A stretch of 64,000 nucleotides of DNA, from positions 1,256,292 to 1,320,291 of the forward strand of contig JANFNE010000009.1 of NCBI GenBank assembly GCA_024867545.1, given 5' to 3'. The translations under genes were made by a program, and so were the position numbers. A model generated the notes under the pieces. That model was not told the origin of the DNA and did no database searches. It saw nothing but the letters and a program-made list of their open reading frames with translations. Positions 21,701 to 32,663 of the stretch are shown here, piece by piece; position 1 is the stretch's first letter; every line of letters starts with the position of its first letter. This DNA is from Phytopythium helicoides (lineage: Eukaryota; Oomycota; Peronosporomycetes; Pythiales; Pythiaceae).

Positions 21701-23877
21701 CAGTTTGGAAAATCTGCGTCGCAGCAGTGATGAACGGGCTGAGGAGCTCGAAAAAGCTATGGCAGGTTTGCGAGAAGAACAGAAGCTTCTTGAAATTGCA
21801 GCTGAAAAAGCAAAGGTGGAGTTCGCTCAGCAGCGCAAGGAGTTTGCAGACCTCTCTCGGATGCACAAAAATCTGAAGGATTCCATGCACTCCCGCGTCG
21901 AAGAAGAGCGCTCGAAGCGAGTTGCTGCCGAAACACAGGCAGTAGAACTCGTCAATGAGCTTGCTCGAGTCACCAGACAAAAGGACGCAGACTTGCGAGC
22001 TTGCCGCTGGAAACTCCAACAGCTTGCTCGTGAGTGGGCTGACATGAAACGGAGCGTGCACTCAGACCTCCAACTTTCGTGGACACTTCTCAACCAGGAT
22101 GCTTCGAGCCAGGGGCTTGCGTGGCAGAGGCAACTAGATTCGCTATTAACAGAGCGTGACAACAAGTGGCGGCAGCGAATCAAGCAAGATAAATATGAAT
22201 GGAAGCGTCAGCTCGCACAGAAAGAAAGCGAGATGGATGCGATGCTATCCGATCATCGCGTGACAGATCAGTCGAAGTATGATCAACTTGCTCAGCGTCT
22301 TGAGGAGAAGTCGAAGGATGCTCAGCATTTGGAGTCACAATTGAATGCCCAAATGGAGATGACAAACTCCCAGCTACAGACGATTCAGAGATTGGAACGC
22401 GATGCTGACTTCATCGCGCAAGAATTAGCTTCCGTGCGATCGTCTCTTGCCGTTGCTGAGGCTAAAACTAGACAGAGTGAGCAAGACAAGATAGACGCGC
22501 TGAAAGCAGTTGAGAAGTGGAGACGTATCGCCGACACTCTCCGTACCTTTGTGGCGTCAATGGCGCAGGATAAGCATTCCGATCTTGACAACAGCGTCGC
22601 GAGCACTGTTACGGGCCTGCTACCTCCACTTAGCGATGCCAGCTGGTCAGATACCGGGGATCTGCAGGAATTGTCGAGGCAGTTGAGCCAGATCAGCTCC
22701 ATGGTCCGCGAAAACGGCGAGAAGATCGTCGCTACTGCAAAACACGAATCATTGCAGCCTTTGGAGTCTGAACTCGCTGCAGCAAAAAAATGCCTGGAGC
22801 CGTATTGGAGGCCGGTCTTGGGTTACCACAGCGATATCATGGACTCAGACGCGTCGATGGCCAGTGACGACACGTTTCTCTATTACCAACACTTACCTTG
22901 GTTCATCGCTGTTGATCAGTCTGTCAAGCGAATGAAGAGGAGTTGCGACGAGCAGATCGCTTCGCTGCGCAAAGATGTCGACAGTGCGAATTCAGAGAAA
23001 CAAGCTGTGGCGAGCACAGGTACCCAGCTGCATGAAGCTATCAATGTGTTGCGTTTCGAAAAAGAAACGCTTCTTCGTGAAATGGAGCTGCTTTCAAGCA
23101 CTCTGACGAAACGGAAAGATCAAGAACTCTCTGAACAGCGCTCACATTATGAACGCCGCCTTGATCACGCCAAGATTCATGCAGAGCGTGAACATCTAAA
23201 GACAGAGCAAGATCTTCAGGTGACTCTGTTTGCTGATCCATCCGCGTGTATGGTTCCTGCTTGCTGACAACTGTTTGCGTGGCTGCCTTTTACAGATGCT
23301 AGCAGATCAGCTCCAGTCTCAATTGGAAGTGGAGCGCCGTGCGACAACCAATGCAAAAACTGAGGCAATCACGTTTGTTCGTTAGCTATCTCCGAGTCGC
23401 TATCTGTTGGTAATGCAACGAAAGGCTAACGTAGTGTCGTGGTCAACAGAAAATTGAGCTGGAACGTGTACAAGAGGAGTTCCGGGATATGCAGCATCGA
23501 CTGGAGAAACAAGTTGACGAGATGCGAGAAGCGGTACTGTCAGAGGAGCTGGCAAAGGACTCGATCGGCTTGAGATCTGACTTTAATGTGTATAGTGCAA
23601 CAAGTGGAAGCGAAAAGCGAAGATCGCGATGAAGGCAAATGGCGCGAGTGCTATCCCAGGCACCGCAGCGAACTTGCTGTTGTCTTCTGCGTCATTCAGT
23701 ACCGAAGAAGACTCGGATTCGTCGTATCGCACACTTTTGCTCACTCCACGACGCCGACGGCCATCGAGGGCAATGGCAGACCTATCAAGCCTAATGGAGC
23801 ATTCGCTGTCGACCATACGCAAGGATACCATCGCCGAAACAACACCGCGTCCGTTGAATGCATCGCCAGAGACGTGA
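18746..23877 (+). CDS. Giant coiled-coil protein (about 1,500 aa), unknown role
   Basis: Exons: 18746-19615, 19686-23219, 23296 to about 23364 and 23450 onward, with GT..AG introns 19616-19685 and 23220-23295. Exon 2 is a 3.5-kb run of heptad-rich Glu/Lys/Gln/Arg sequence typical of long coiled coils. The first about 80 residues are Ser/Arg-rich and disordered, before ERRALKRAVEQKFRLRYDSL opens the coil. I do not recognise the family; golgin, centrosomal and basal-body scaffolds look like this. The 3' end is uncertain. The third intron seems to need a GC donor (GAG/GCAATC) or a weak GT to keep phase into KIELERVQEEF. The last exon either stops at about 23629 or splices again (GTACTG..CAACAAG) into a Ser/Arg tail ending at 23877. 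An alternative in-frame start lies at 18656. Confidence 0.75.
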
Positions 23878-24002
23878 TCGAGTAATGAAGCCGGTGGACG
23901 AAATGAAACAAGGACGAAGTCTTGTATAGGCAATGGCCATTGATCACACTACCCGTAATCCTGCGAGTTGGAGAGCGCCGCGGCAATGGCAAACGCTTTT
24001 TC

Positions 24003-24806
24003 TCACTGCTGCAGCAGCTCGCTCTTCCAGGATGCGAGAAGCGAGCGCAGCTTGGTCTCCCACTTCATGATGGACTTTTTGGCGTCTGCCTCGTGCTTGC
24101 TGCTTCCCTTGGTGGTCACGCGGATCTCGTAGTCCTCGCCGGTCATGTCGTCGAAGTCGTGCACTTCGATGTGGCCTGAGGCATCAGGGATCCCTTCGGA
24201 GTCCTCCTCCAGCCGCGTCGACACCCACTCGAACTTGAGCGAGATGTCATACCCGCAGCGCTTCTTGCCACGACTGAACACGATCTACGGAGGTGTGCAT
24301 GAACGGGATTTTGTGAGTTAACCGAAGGTAAACGTCGACAAGCAAAGACTATTCACCTTGGCATCGCCGTCGCAGGTCACGATCGAGTTGGCCTTGATGG
24401 AGAGCTTGTGGTCGCCGTCTTCGAACGCGAACGACTCGAGGATGAGCTGCTTGAGGCGCTCGCGAGCCCATTCCGACTTGTCGCGCTCCTCCCTGCGCAT
24501 TTTTGCGCATCGCGGTCAGCACCAGCATCAAGACCGCCACACCTCCGCACAATTCAAGCGCACCAAGTGCCAGCAGTGTTCCACGCCGAGTTGCCCTGCG
24601 TCGACGGCGCCTCGACGGTCGCCGCGCTCTCGATGCGCACAGGCGTGAAGTCCTGTGAAGCGCGATGACGCACTGCCGTCAGCCCGTTTTGAGGCATGTG
24701 TCGGCCGCTGCGGCGCCCACAGCCGCACCTGCTTGGTCTTGGGGATCGACTTCATCCAGCCGTGGTAGCCGTCGTGGATCTTGCCCTCGTCCTCGTGGTC
24801 CGACAT
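24003..24806 (-). CDS. Aha1 N-terminal-domain protein (Hch1-like Hsp90 cochaperone)
   Basis: Aha1-type proteins bind the Hsp90 middle domain and stimulate its ATPase; yeast Hch1 consists of the N-terminal domain alone. Four exons, 24806-24729, 24652-24564, 24492-24357 and 24284-24003 (introns of 76, 71 and 72 nt), give 194 residues. After a variable acidic start (MSDHEDEGKIHDGYHGW) comes the Aha1-N fold: NTAGTWEERDKSEWARERL, the helix LKQLILESF, IKANSIVTCDGDAKIVFSRG and KKRCGYDISLKFEW. It continues with ASGHIEVHDFDDMTGEDYEI and KWETKLRSLLASWKSELLQ. No C-terminal AHSA1 (SRPBCC) domain follows; the stop comes directly after the last helix. The gene is head-to-head with the WW-NELF-D gene across 300 bp, and a perfect heat-shock element lies 133-145 bp upstream of its start. 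Confidence 0.85.
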
Positions 24807-24893
24807 GGCTGCCGACGAGCTTGCGCGAGCGGATATGAAAATGCGGATCGACTGACGATGCAGGCAGCTTGGACACCCGCGGAAGGATTTCAG

Positions 24894-24970
24894 CCAATCG
24901 GTATTGCTGGACGCTACTTTCAACCAATAGCAGCGTAATTCCAGAACGTTCGGTGGCTATTACAGCCAAT
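24894..24970. promoter_or_regulatory. Bidirectional promoter: heat-shock element and three CCAAT boxes
   Basis: TTCCAGAACGTTC at 24939-24951 is a perfect three-unit heat-shock element (TTCnnGAAnnTTC). CCAAT boxes lie at 24894-24898, 24924-24928 and 24966-24970. The block lies midway between the divergent starts at 24806 (minus) and 25107 (plus). Confidence 0.75.
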
Positions 24971-25106
24971 CATCTCTCTCAACTATCTCCACCTCAATAG
25001 AAGCCTCGTCACAGGCCGTATACCTCCTGCGCGCACGGTGCGCAGCCGGTGGTTCCCCTCTTTCGAAAGCAAGAAAGGCGCCAGTCGGCGGCGGCGGCGG
25101 GCGGCC

Positions 25107-28100
25107 ATGGCGGTCTGGAGCGAGCACTTCACCAAGGAGGGGCGCGTGTACTACTACAACCGCTCGACGAAGCAGAGCTCGTGGGAGAAGCCGGCCGACT
25201 TTGACGGTGAGGCGGCTGCGGGCGCGTCCGGGGCCGGCGACGGCGCGGCAGCGGCGGCTGCTGGCGGGAAAAAGGCGGCGGCGGCCGAGTGGGAAGAGCT
25301 CTGGGACCCCAAGAACGAGCGCCACTACTACTACAACCGCGCGACGCGCAAGACACAGTGGCTGCGACCCGAGGGCGTCGAGATCAAGCCGTACGCGGGC
25401 GCGGCGCAGAAGAAGGACAAGCACAGCAAGAAGGCGGCTGGCGACAAGGCTGCGACCGCAACGGCCAGCGGCAAGGCGCAGACCGAGGAAGATGACGAGG
25501 CGGCGCAGGAGGCGGAGGATGCAAAGCCGGTCACCAAGAAGCACTCGGCGGCATCTCCACACTCGCACCACAAGGACAAGCGCAGTAACGGAGACAAGCA
25601 CCACCACGACCACAGGGAAGCGCAGCACAAAGCGACAGCCGCGGCGCAGGAAGAGGCTTCTGAGGAACTCCAAGGCGAGGACAAGGATGAAGTCGGCGAT
25701 AAGGACACTGCTGTCGAGTCTGCACAGGTTGACCCCGCCGCAGATGACAACGCAGTAGCAAAGGCTGATGCGCATCACAAAAAGAAGAAAAAGAAAGCCA
25801 AGCGTGACCGCGCGCTGGAGCTGGAGGCGCAGCGCAAGAAACGCCGTCGGGGTAGCGACAAGCGAATGATCATTTGCGACGACGAGACTGCCAGTGTTGT
25901 ACGGGGCAGCAATCGCTACGATAGCAACACAGAAGACGGCAAGGAGGCGACACGACTTTTGCAGGAACTATCGCGCACGGATGCCATCATGGAAGCGAAT
26001 GTATTGGGCGTTATTAACGGCTTTCTCCGCGTCCACCAAGAAGCGGACGGACCGGAGGTGCTTGTGGAGAAGCTCTCGACATCCTACCGAGGCCACGCGC
26101 AAATGATTGGCTTGGTCGCGTCTTGGCTAGACGCGCTTCCGAAGAGCAAGACCCTTGTCGACAACAAGGTCACATTTGATGTATCCGAAGGGTCCGTGGT
26201 AGAGAGCAAGGGCCCGACGTGGGCACCGTCGGAGGAGATTCTGTACCGGCACTTGAAAGACATCGTCACAGAAAATTACGACCCAGCGCTGGTGAGTAGA
26301 TTGACCTCGATTCATTGTGTCCGGGACATTTCGACTCACTAACCGGTGTATTTCAGGTATCAAATGTGTTGAGCGGGTCTGCAAGCGAACCAGAGTGGCT
26401 GACGCACATGCTGAACGACCGCAAGTGGCGTTTGATGTTGATAGAGTTAGCAGAAAAGCACAAGGTACAGACGCACCAGGATACATCTTTTTGTGAGAGC
26501 TTTATATCTGTATATGTTCTTACTAACTGGGCCTCGCTTGCTTTGTAGTCTTGCACCCTGCTCCAGTACGCCATTCGTCGTATATCTGAAGCTGGTCACC
26601 ACAAAGAGATCGCCTCCATCACCAGCGCAAGCGCATTCTTTACTGTGTTTAATGGCGTTCTCATCGACGCGTTTGGGCGGGTATGGGATCGCTTCACGCT
26701 GCTGTGCGACCTTTTTGCTCTTCACTGAATCGTCACATTTGTTGTTGCTCAGATCCCATTCTCGAGCGAGGAAGAAATCCGCGAGGACATGACTGCTCTG
26801 AAGAAGATTTGCTGCCAGTCGGCGCACTCGTACCTGTACTCAGTAGAGCTGCTTTGCGCTATTGATGACAAGTTGTATTCTCTTGAGCGTGACTCAAGCG
26901 AAGGGAGTGCCCAACACGCTCACTTGCTACTGATGCGGTCAAAGCTCAACCGCGTGCGCGCTGAGCTCCAAGAAAGTGCCGTAGAAAAGCATGGGGCTAA
27001 AGTTGAGCCCTTGCACCCGCTGCGCCGACGGCATCTGGGTGGCACTGGTGCTCGATTAGCGTTCAGTGAGGCAATTCTGACCATCATCAAGACCAAGAAG
27101 TGCACTGAGACTGTCGTAGAGACCCTGGTGAAGGCATATCAACGTGACGAGGGACCAACGGCCGGAGATGGACTTCCCCCACCTCCAGTTGCACACCTTC
27201 GGGATCCAATTGTAAGTCGTGACAAAACTCGGTGGGCTGTTTTAGCTAAACTAATTAGGAATGCGTGATGGGAACACCAGGTGCTGCGGTCGATGCTGGA
27301 CCGCTTGTTTCGGCCATCCGACCCCATATCTACCACGTTCGTGCAGAATTGCGTGTTCTTGTTAGCATACACTTCTTGCACCAAGGACGAGCGAAGCATT
27401 CTGCAAACAAATGCTCCTGGTGAAATTCAAGTTGATTCAGAAGCAATGGAGGCGACCAAGAAGGCACTTACAGATGCGTCGGCCATCTGCAAGTCAGATC
27501 ACACGCTCGGCTACAATGTCCGTTTTGCATCGAGTTGTTTTTCTCTTCAAGTGCATGTAACTAACGCTGATGTGTTTGGCTGGCTCGTTAGATGAACCAA
27601 TCTGGAGTTGTCGACAAGCTGATCTCGGTCATGGCCGTGCCTGTCGTCTCCATGGGCGTACTACACTGGCTGGAGGCAATCCTGACGTCGTCAGATTTTG
27701 TCAATAGCACGCTTCTGCATATTTGTTTTCCGAGCCTGCTACGAGTGCTGAAGGCATCTATCAAACTGCATGTTGCTCAGTGGCCGATTGCGTTCGGTGT
27801 ACTTGTTACTTCATTGCGGCTGCACCCAGAGATCAACTCTGTCAAGGTACGACGGATAGTGCTCTTGTATAATTGTGTACCAGGATCCGATCTGACATGT
27901 TGCTGGTAATCAGGCATTGGAGCTCAAGCGGGAGTCGCTGCGCAGTATGGTGTTCCTCATCACGAGCGGCTATGTGCTGCCTGTGCTCGAGTTCGTGCAC
28001 GCCAACACACTTGAGCTGGACCAGGCACTACTTCGAAACTTTGTAGCCGTGTTGTTCGCTCGCATCGCGGGGCCATTCTCACCCAAGTTTGTCGCCGCCC

Positions 28101-28261
28101 TCGGCCGGATTTTGGCTCACCCGAAGGTGCAGACAGCTATTAAGTCGTGCCCACCAGACACCAAGCAAAAATTGCGGGCGTTTGCCGTGTTTGCCAAGCG
28201 AAATCCGGGCTCACTGACAACAGACCAACTTCACACGCTCGCCGGAATGCAAGAACTGTAA
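25107..28261 (+). CDS. WW-WW domain fused to NELF-C/D (TH1)
   Basis: NELF-C/D (TH1) is a core subunit of negative elongation factor, which holds RNA polymerase II paused near promoters. Seven exons: 25107-26291, 26357-26464, 26549-26680, 26753-27211, 27281-27517, 27592-27846 and 27914-28261; all junctions are phase 0; total 907 residues. Two WW domains come first (aa 3-32, WSEHFTKEGRVYYYNRSTKQ then SWEKP; aa 57-88, WEELWDPKNERHYYYNRATR then TQWLRP). A long Lys/Glu/His-rich linker follows. From about aa 290 the TH1 fold matches human NELFCD in order: MEANVLGVINGFL, AEWL-type helix (ASWLDALPKS), EILYRHLKDIVTENYDP, EPEWLTHMLNDRKWR, HSYLYSVELLCA, VLRSMLDRLFRP, VVSMGVLHWLEAIL and SLRSMVFLITSGYVLPVL. 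Animal NELF-C/D has no WW domains. The intron branch site TACTAAC is seen at 26521-26527. Confidence 0.88.
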
Positions 28262-28327
28262 AACGGGATCAGGTGGAATGAATTATGTTGGAAACATCTT
28301 CACTTCAGTTGCCACACCCCGATGGGT

Positions 28328-30499
28328 TTAGTGGACGTTGCCTACTTCACACTCACTGTCCTTTCGTCGTTTGGACTGCAATTCGCTTGCCAAAGTAACC
28401 CATGGCAACTGCTCAAGCGGGCGCTTTCGCCCCATGGTAGAATTATCGTCGAGCCAAAGAGAGTCCTTGACAGTCTCAAACCAACTGTCAGCGATCTCAG
28501 CCGTTGGATCGTCGTGCCACAGTCCTCGATCGCGTACCGCATTCTCGATTGGCGTCATGAGGAATTGAAGGTCTGCCAATCGCGCATTCTGTTCATTTGT
28601 TGGCATGTCACTCGGCTGTAGAAGTCGAAACGGAGGGACTCCGAGAGACTCGTCCCCCCGACACCAGCGCTGCCACATGACAGCCACAGAGCCGGTCTCA
28701 AGGACAAAGTTTTGTGGCGCTCGCCGCGTTTGGCTGCCCCACATAAAAATGTACTTTCGCTTTTGAACGGGAGCCGCGGTTGTCACTTTCGCACGAACAG
28801 ACTGAGCAGTGACAGACTGTTGTCCATTTAGATCAGAGGCAGAATCTTTCACCTGAATCGCATCGGCTGGAGGATAGGCGCTTTCAACAGAACCGAACTG
28901 TGGCAACGTCGACAGCACGGAATCCATTGCTTTCTCGACGGTATCTGTGATTGCGGCATCATGCATCGTTGTTCCAAGTGCTGTCCGAATCACAGCGCGG
29001 GCCACGATTCCAAGCGTTTCCTTCATCGCGACGACCCGCGTGGCTAGATCACGAGTAGATCTTTCCATGTCAACGCACATCGTCACGTATTGTGGGATAC
29101 CCGTGGGACGAATTTGATCTCTCGGCTCAGCGCAGCGGCAGATCACCTCTTTTCTGAGAGTCTCAACGGCGCTCTTGTCTTGGAAAAGCGGACTGGCAAA
29201 AAGTGGATGCTCTTGAGGCAGATTTTTACGAAGATAATCGGAGTGATAGCACAATGATGCGAGTGCAAACTTGCATACGTCTCGCAAAGACGGCGGAGCA
29301 CCCGGGAAACAAACAGTGGTTATAGCAGTCACTGACGGTGAAAAGAAAGATTTGAAAAACGGCGGAAGGGTGGCAAAGGTGCTCGGTTTCTCGAACGGGA
29401 GGCCGGCGAGAAACCTGCCTCGAATCTGGTCGCGCTCTCGCTCCGTTCCGGAAAATGTTTGGCCAAAAGGAAGCCGCAAGTCCGGTCGTAGCGCAACCGA
29501 CACGCTCTCTGGTGCGATGTTGACATACTTTATAAGGAGATCTTCTCCGCCAGTCTGTGCCGACCGAGGACCAAACAGCTTGTTCGTCGCTTCGCAGATC
29601 TCGATTTGCTCCAGCACCTCCTCAGTGTTGAGCATTTTGTCCAGAATGGCAGCATACCTGCCAGCAGGATTGCTGCCTGCGAATAGGTTGCCTTCCGTGT
29701 TGCATCCGAAAACAGCGAGATAGATTCCAAGTGCGAGTATGGGGCAAATAGCCGGGTCTGTTGGGTTGGCGTACACATGCCATGATCGACACTGCCCCAG
29801 CTTCACACAGCTGATTGCAAGCGCATCTTCATCCCACGACAAGCCGGACATCAGTAAACCCGCCGGATCGCCATCGCGCGGCTCGATATTCCACGATAGC
29901 ACAAGAAAGAGTAGCGCGAATGCGCCGTCCTTGCTAGGCTCGCGCATCATCTTCTCTGCCAGCGCGCGGTAGACCTCGAGCGGCAGCGGGTCTTTCCCGG
30001 TGCGCCTCGGTGGCGGCAGGTTGCCCGACATGCGGTCCAGTCCGCGGTAAAACCACGCGACTTCTTGGTTGAGGCGGCGACTCGAGCGTACGCCGCTGCG
30101 AGAGAACAGGTACGCCAAGCTGGTGCGCAGCGAGTCGTAGACGCGCTTGTCGTAGACCTGGGGGCCGTCCACGCGCGCGAGCGCCACCACGCAGTCTTCG
30201 AACTCCTGTCGCTCGAGCGCTCCCAGCATCAGCGGGCTCTCGAACGGCTCACGCTCCATCCAGCGCAGCACGACGGCCGCGTCCAGCCCCACGTCCTCGT
30301 CTTCAACCTCGTCGTCCTCCTCCTCGTTGCTCGCGCGGCTGCAGCTGGCGCGTCGCGGGCGCAGCGAGGGGTGCACGAGCTCCGGCCGGCGGTCAGCGAA
30401 CCACACGACCATGTCGGCCACGCCGCGCTCGAGGGCGGCGCGCGCCTCGGGCTGCAGCGGCCGCGCGCGCAGCCGCGAGGTGCGCGGGTCGAGCTCCAT
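28328..30499 (-). CDS. Crypton-type tyrosine-recombinase-derived protein, catalytic residues lost
   Basis: Single intact exon, 723 residues from the Met at 30499 (a Met at 30586 would add 29; the frame stays open to 31129, but that overlaps the divergent NUDCD1 gene). The middle matches Crypton recombinases: SWNIEPRDGDP (box I Arg kept), RSWHVYANPTDP, ICPILALGIYLAVF, LFAGSNPAGRY, DQIRGRFLAGLPFEKPS and FATLPPFF. The C-terminus carries the Crypton/GCR1_C-like DNA-binding module MWQRWCRGDESLGVPPFRLL..NARLADLQFLM. In active Cryptons the second catalytic block reads HSxRKG and is followed by a tyrosine before DQ.xGR. Here those positions read FGPRSAQTGG (about aa 305-314) and GQTFSGTERERDQ (about aa 344-356), so His, Arg and Tyr are missing. 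An intact reading frame without catalysis suggests domestication as a DNA-binding protein. Family alignment is from memory. Confidence 0.7.
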   Translation of the reverse strand: MELDPRTSRLRARPLQPEARAALERGVADMVVWFADRRPELVHPSLRPRRASCSRASNEEEDDEVEDEDVGLDAAVVLRWMEREPFESPLMLGALERQEFEDCVVALARVDGPQVYDKRVYDSLRTSLAYLFSRSGVRSSRRLNQEVAWFYRGLDRMSGNLPPPRRTGKDPLPLEVYRALAEKMMREPSKDGAFALLFLVLSWNIEPRDGDPAGLLMSGLSWDEDALAISCVKLGQCRSWHVYANPTDPAICPILALGIYLAVFGCNTEGNLFAGSNPAGRYAAILDKMLNTEEVLEQIEICEATNKLFGPRSAQTGGEDLLIKYVNIAPESVSVALRPDLRLPFGQTFSGTERERDQIRGRFLAGLPFEKPSTFATLPPFFKSFFSPSVTAITTVCFPGAPPSLRDVCKFALASLCYHSDYLRKNLPQEHPLFASPLFQDKSAVETLRKEVICRCAEPRDQIRPTGIPQYVTMCVDMERSTRDLATRVVAMKETLGIVARAVIRTALGTTMHDAAITDTVEKAMDSVLSTLPQFGSVESAYPPADAIQVKDSASDLNGQQSVTAQSVRAKVTTAAPVQKRKYIFMWGSQTRRAPQNFVLETGSVAVMWQRWCRGDESLGVPPFRLLQPSDMPTNEQNARLADLQFLMTPIENAVRDRGLWHDDPTAEIADSWFETVKDSLWLDDNSTMGRKRPLEQLPWVTLASELQSKRRKDSECEVGNVH

Positions 30500-30766
30500 G
30501 CCGCTCGACTCCGATCTTTCGAGGGGAAAGCGGTGTTCAATCCAATCTGACCGCGGATTCCAGTGCTGGATAAAGTAAGGGGGCATATAGATTCGACCGC
30601 TTCTTGAACTCGTGCGATAGACACGACTCACCGCAACGGCAACCTGTTGGCACCAGTTGCCGAGCCATTCCGCAACATCCCAAGCTCCAGTCAAGCGCCC
30701 CGGCCCCAGCCTACCGCTCCAGGGCCCTCGCTCTACCTCTCCCCACACTCTGAAGGCCTCGTTGCC

Positions 30767-32616
30767 ATGGCGTGGGCGCTGCGAGAGGCCATGCGGCCGG
30801 ACCGCGCGCTCATCGACAAGGACTTCGACCGGTACGTGCTGAGCGCGGAGGGCGCCGCCAAGACGGGCGCGCCGCTGCCAGTGCCGGCGCTCGAGCCGCT
30901 GGGCACTGCACAGGCGCTCAGGCGCGCGCAGTGGGAGGCGCGCGCACACCACAACGCGCTGGTGGCCGACCCGTTCCGCTGTGACCCCGCGGTCGGCGTG
31001 GCCGTCGCGTACTTTCTCGACGCAAACTTTGAGCTCGTGCAAGTCGTGGGCACCAAGGTGAGTGCGGTTTTGTGTAGACTCGATTGGTGGAGTAACTGCA
31101 CCAAGTGCTGATGCGCTCTGTTGATGCAATGTAGGCCGGCGCGCTCAAGATGACCAAGCTGTACACGTTCCCGATCTCAACGGGGAGACAGGAGAACACT
31201 TCGCTCGTAGTTGCGGGCCGCGGATTGATTGTCTACTGCGATGGCCTCGGTGCCGTGTTCTTTCTCAAGGCCGCAGATTCGGACCAATTGGAGACAGCGT
31301 GGAGTTGCGTCTATGAGTGCGCACCGCTTGGCGCTGTGCCGGCAGTGGTGCTCGACGCGACTTTTGATGCACAAACGCAGCGCTTCCATCTGCTCGCGGC
31401 CGAGCCTATCGACAAGGTTGACATGGAGGGATCTTTCCGGATATCGACAGTTGACGTGTTCACTGCCAAGACAACCGAGTCCATGGACGTGGACAGCGGC
31501 GCGGTAGGACTTACGCATGCTGCAACAACCTTGGCTGTGGTTCCGGCGCTGCCGAGCTACGTTTCGCTCGTCAACGACCAATTGGTCCTTTTGCTCGAAG
31601 GTTCTTACCAGCTGCTGCTCGAAGTGAGACCAGGCGAAGCGATCGTGGAATCAGTTTCCGCGAGTGCAGCCACCACTGCTTCTTCAAGCGGAGTTAGCCC
31701 ACACCATAAACGACCGCACAACGACGATGACCTGGACGACGACGAGATGGAGGAATTGCTGTCCAAGTTTCCTCGAGCAGGTATCGGCTACCACGGCGAT
31801 ATCTCGGGTGTCAAGTCGCCTCGCAATCTAGCTACATCTCTTGATTTCAGTGTTCCGCTCGAGCAACGCTTCCAGAAGTCGAGCACGCCCTTCAGCTCTG
31901 TTGCAGACGAACCAATGGCTGATGCTTCTTCCGCTTCTGCACCAGGTGGTGCTTCTGCTTCAACCAGCCCTCGTACACGACCACTAGAGATCCCGACGAC
32001 CGAGTCGATCCTTGGCGGGCTGGAAGAGTGCGATGACCGCGACCCATTCGCAAAGGCAGCACTGCTGCACGTGGACCTGACCCAGAAGTTGGTATTGGAG
32101 CAAGTGGAGCTCGACTGCAAAGAGTACCGTTTCTTGTGCTCGAGTGCACGCGTAACAGAGGATGCGGCGATCGCGACTCCCGAGTCCATCGCCACGACGT
32201 CGAACGCTACCGCTGTAGCGGCTGCGAAAGTTCTTCGCCACAAGCTGCTATTCCGCAATGACGTGCATGCACTTCTGTACGACCTGGATATCGGCGCAGA
32301 TGGCAAGCTCTCGCTTCGACACTCGGCGACACTACCCGCGTTTGGGTTTGTGCAGGCGTCCAAACAAGAGAAGAAGTTCATGTCGACGGTGCCATCGGCC
32401 GCGTTCGCATGCATCGGCGAGTTCGAGAAGCGGCTGTTCATTTACCTGGGCACTGCTGCGACGGAAAGTGAAGTGGCCCAGCACACTCGCAGGCAGTTTG
32501 TTGTCGAGCTCGGAGACGAGCCGCTGCTGGGCATGCAGCTCGTTGCGCGCGACACCATCCTGGTATTGACCCCACGCGCGATTTACGCCGTCAAGGTGCC
32601 AGTGAACACGCAGTGA
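30767..32616 (+). CDS. NUDCD1: NUDCD1-like protein lacking the CS domain
   Basis: NUDCD1 (CML66) is a beta-propeller-like NudC relative that acts with Hsp90 and binds DHX15 in animals. Two exons, 30767-31057 and 31135-32616 (77-nt intron), give 590 residues. The N-terminus RPDRALIDKDFDRYVLS..LPVPALEPL matches the family opening (RPLLDP.F.GYKLS.EPLP). The C-terminal 160 residues match closely: LLFRNDVHALLYD, ATLPAFGFVQASKQEKKFM, FACIGEFEKRLFIY, DEPLLGMQLVARDTILVLTP and AIYAVKVPVN. Where the CS (p23-like) domain should lie, aa about 245-360, there is instead a Ser/Ala/Asp-rich low-complexity linker (DDDLDDDEMEELLSKFP..SSASAPGGASAST) with no YxWxQT start or beta-strand pattern. The start is the Met after a Pro-rich 5' leader. 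Confidence 0.82.
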
Positions 32617-32663
32617 TCCCCACTAGGAGTTTCATGAGTTAGGCCCGTCTAGCAAAACCTCCA

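Noticed and set aside
30500..31129. Upstream extension of the Crypton-derived frame
   Set aside because: It overlaps the first exon of the divergent NUDCD1-like gene and reads as Arg-rich antisense sequence.
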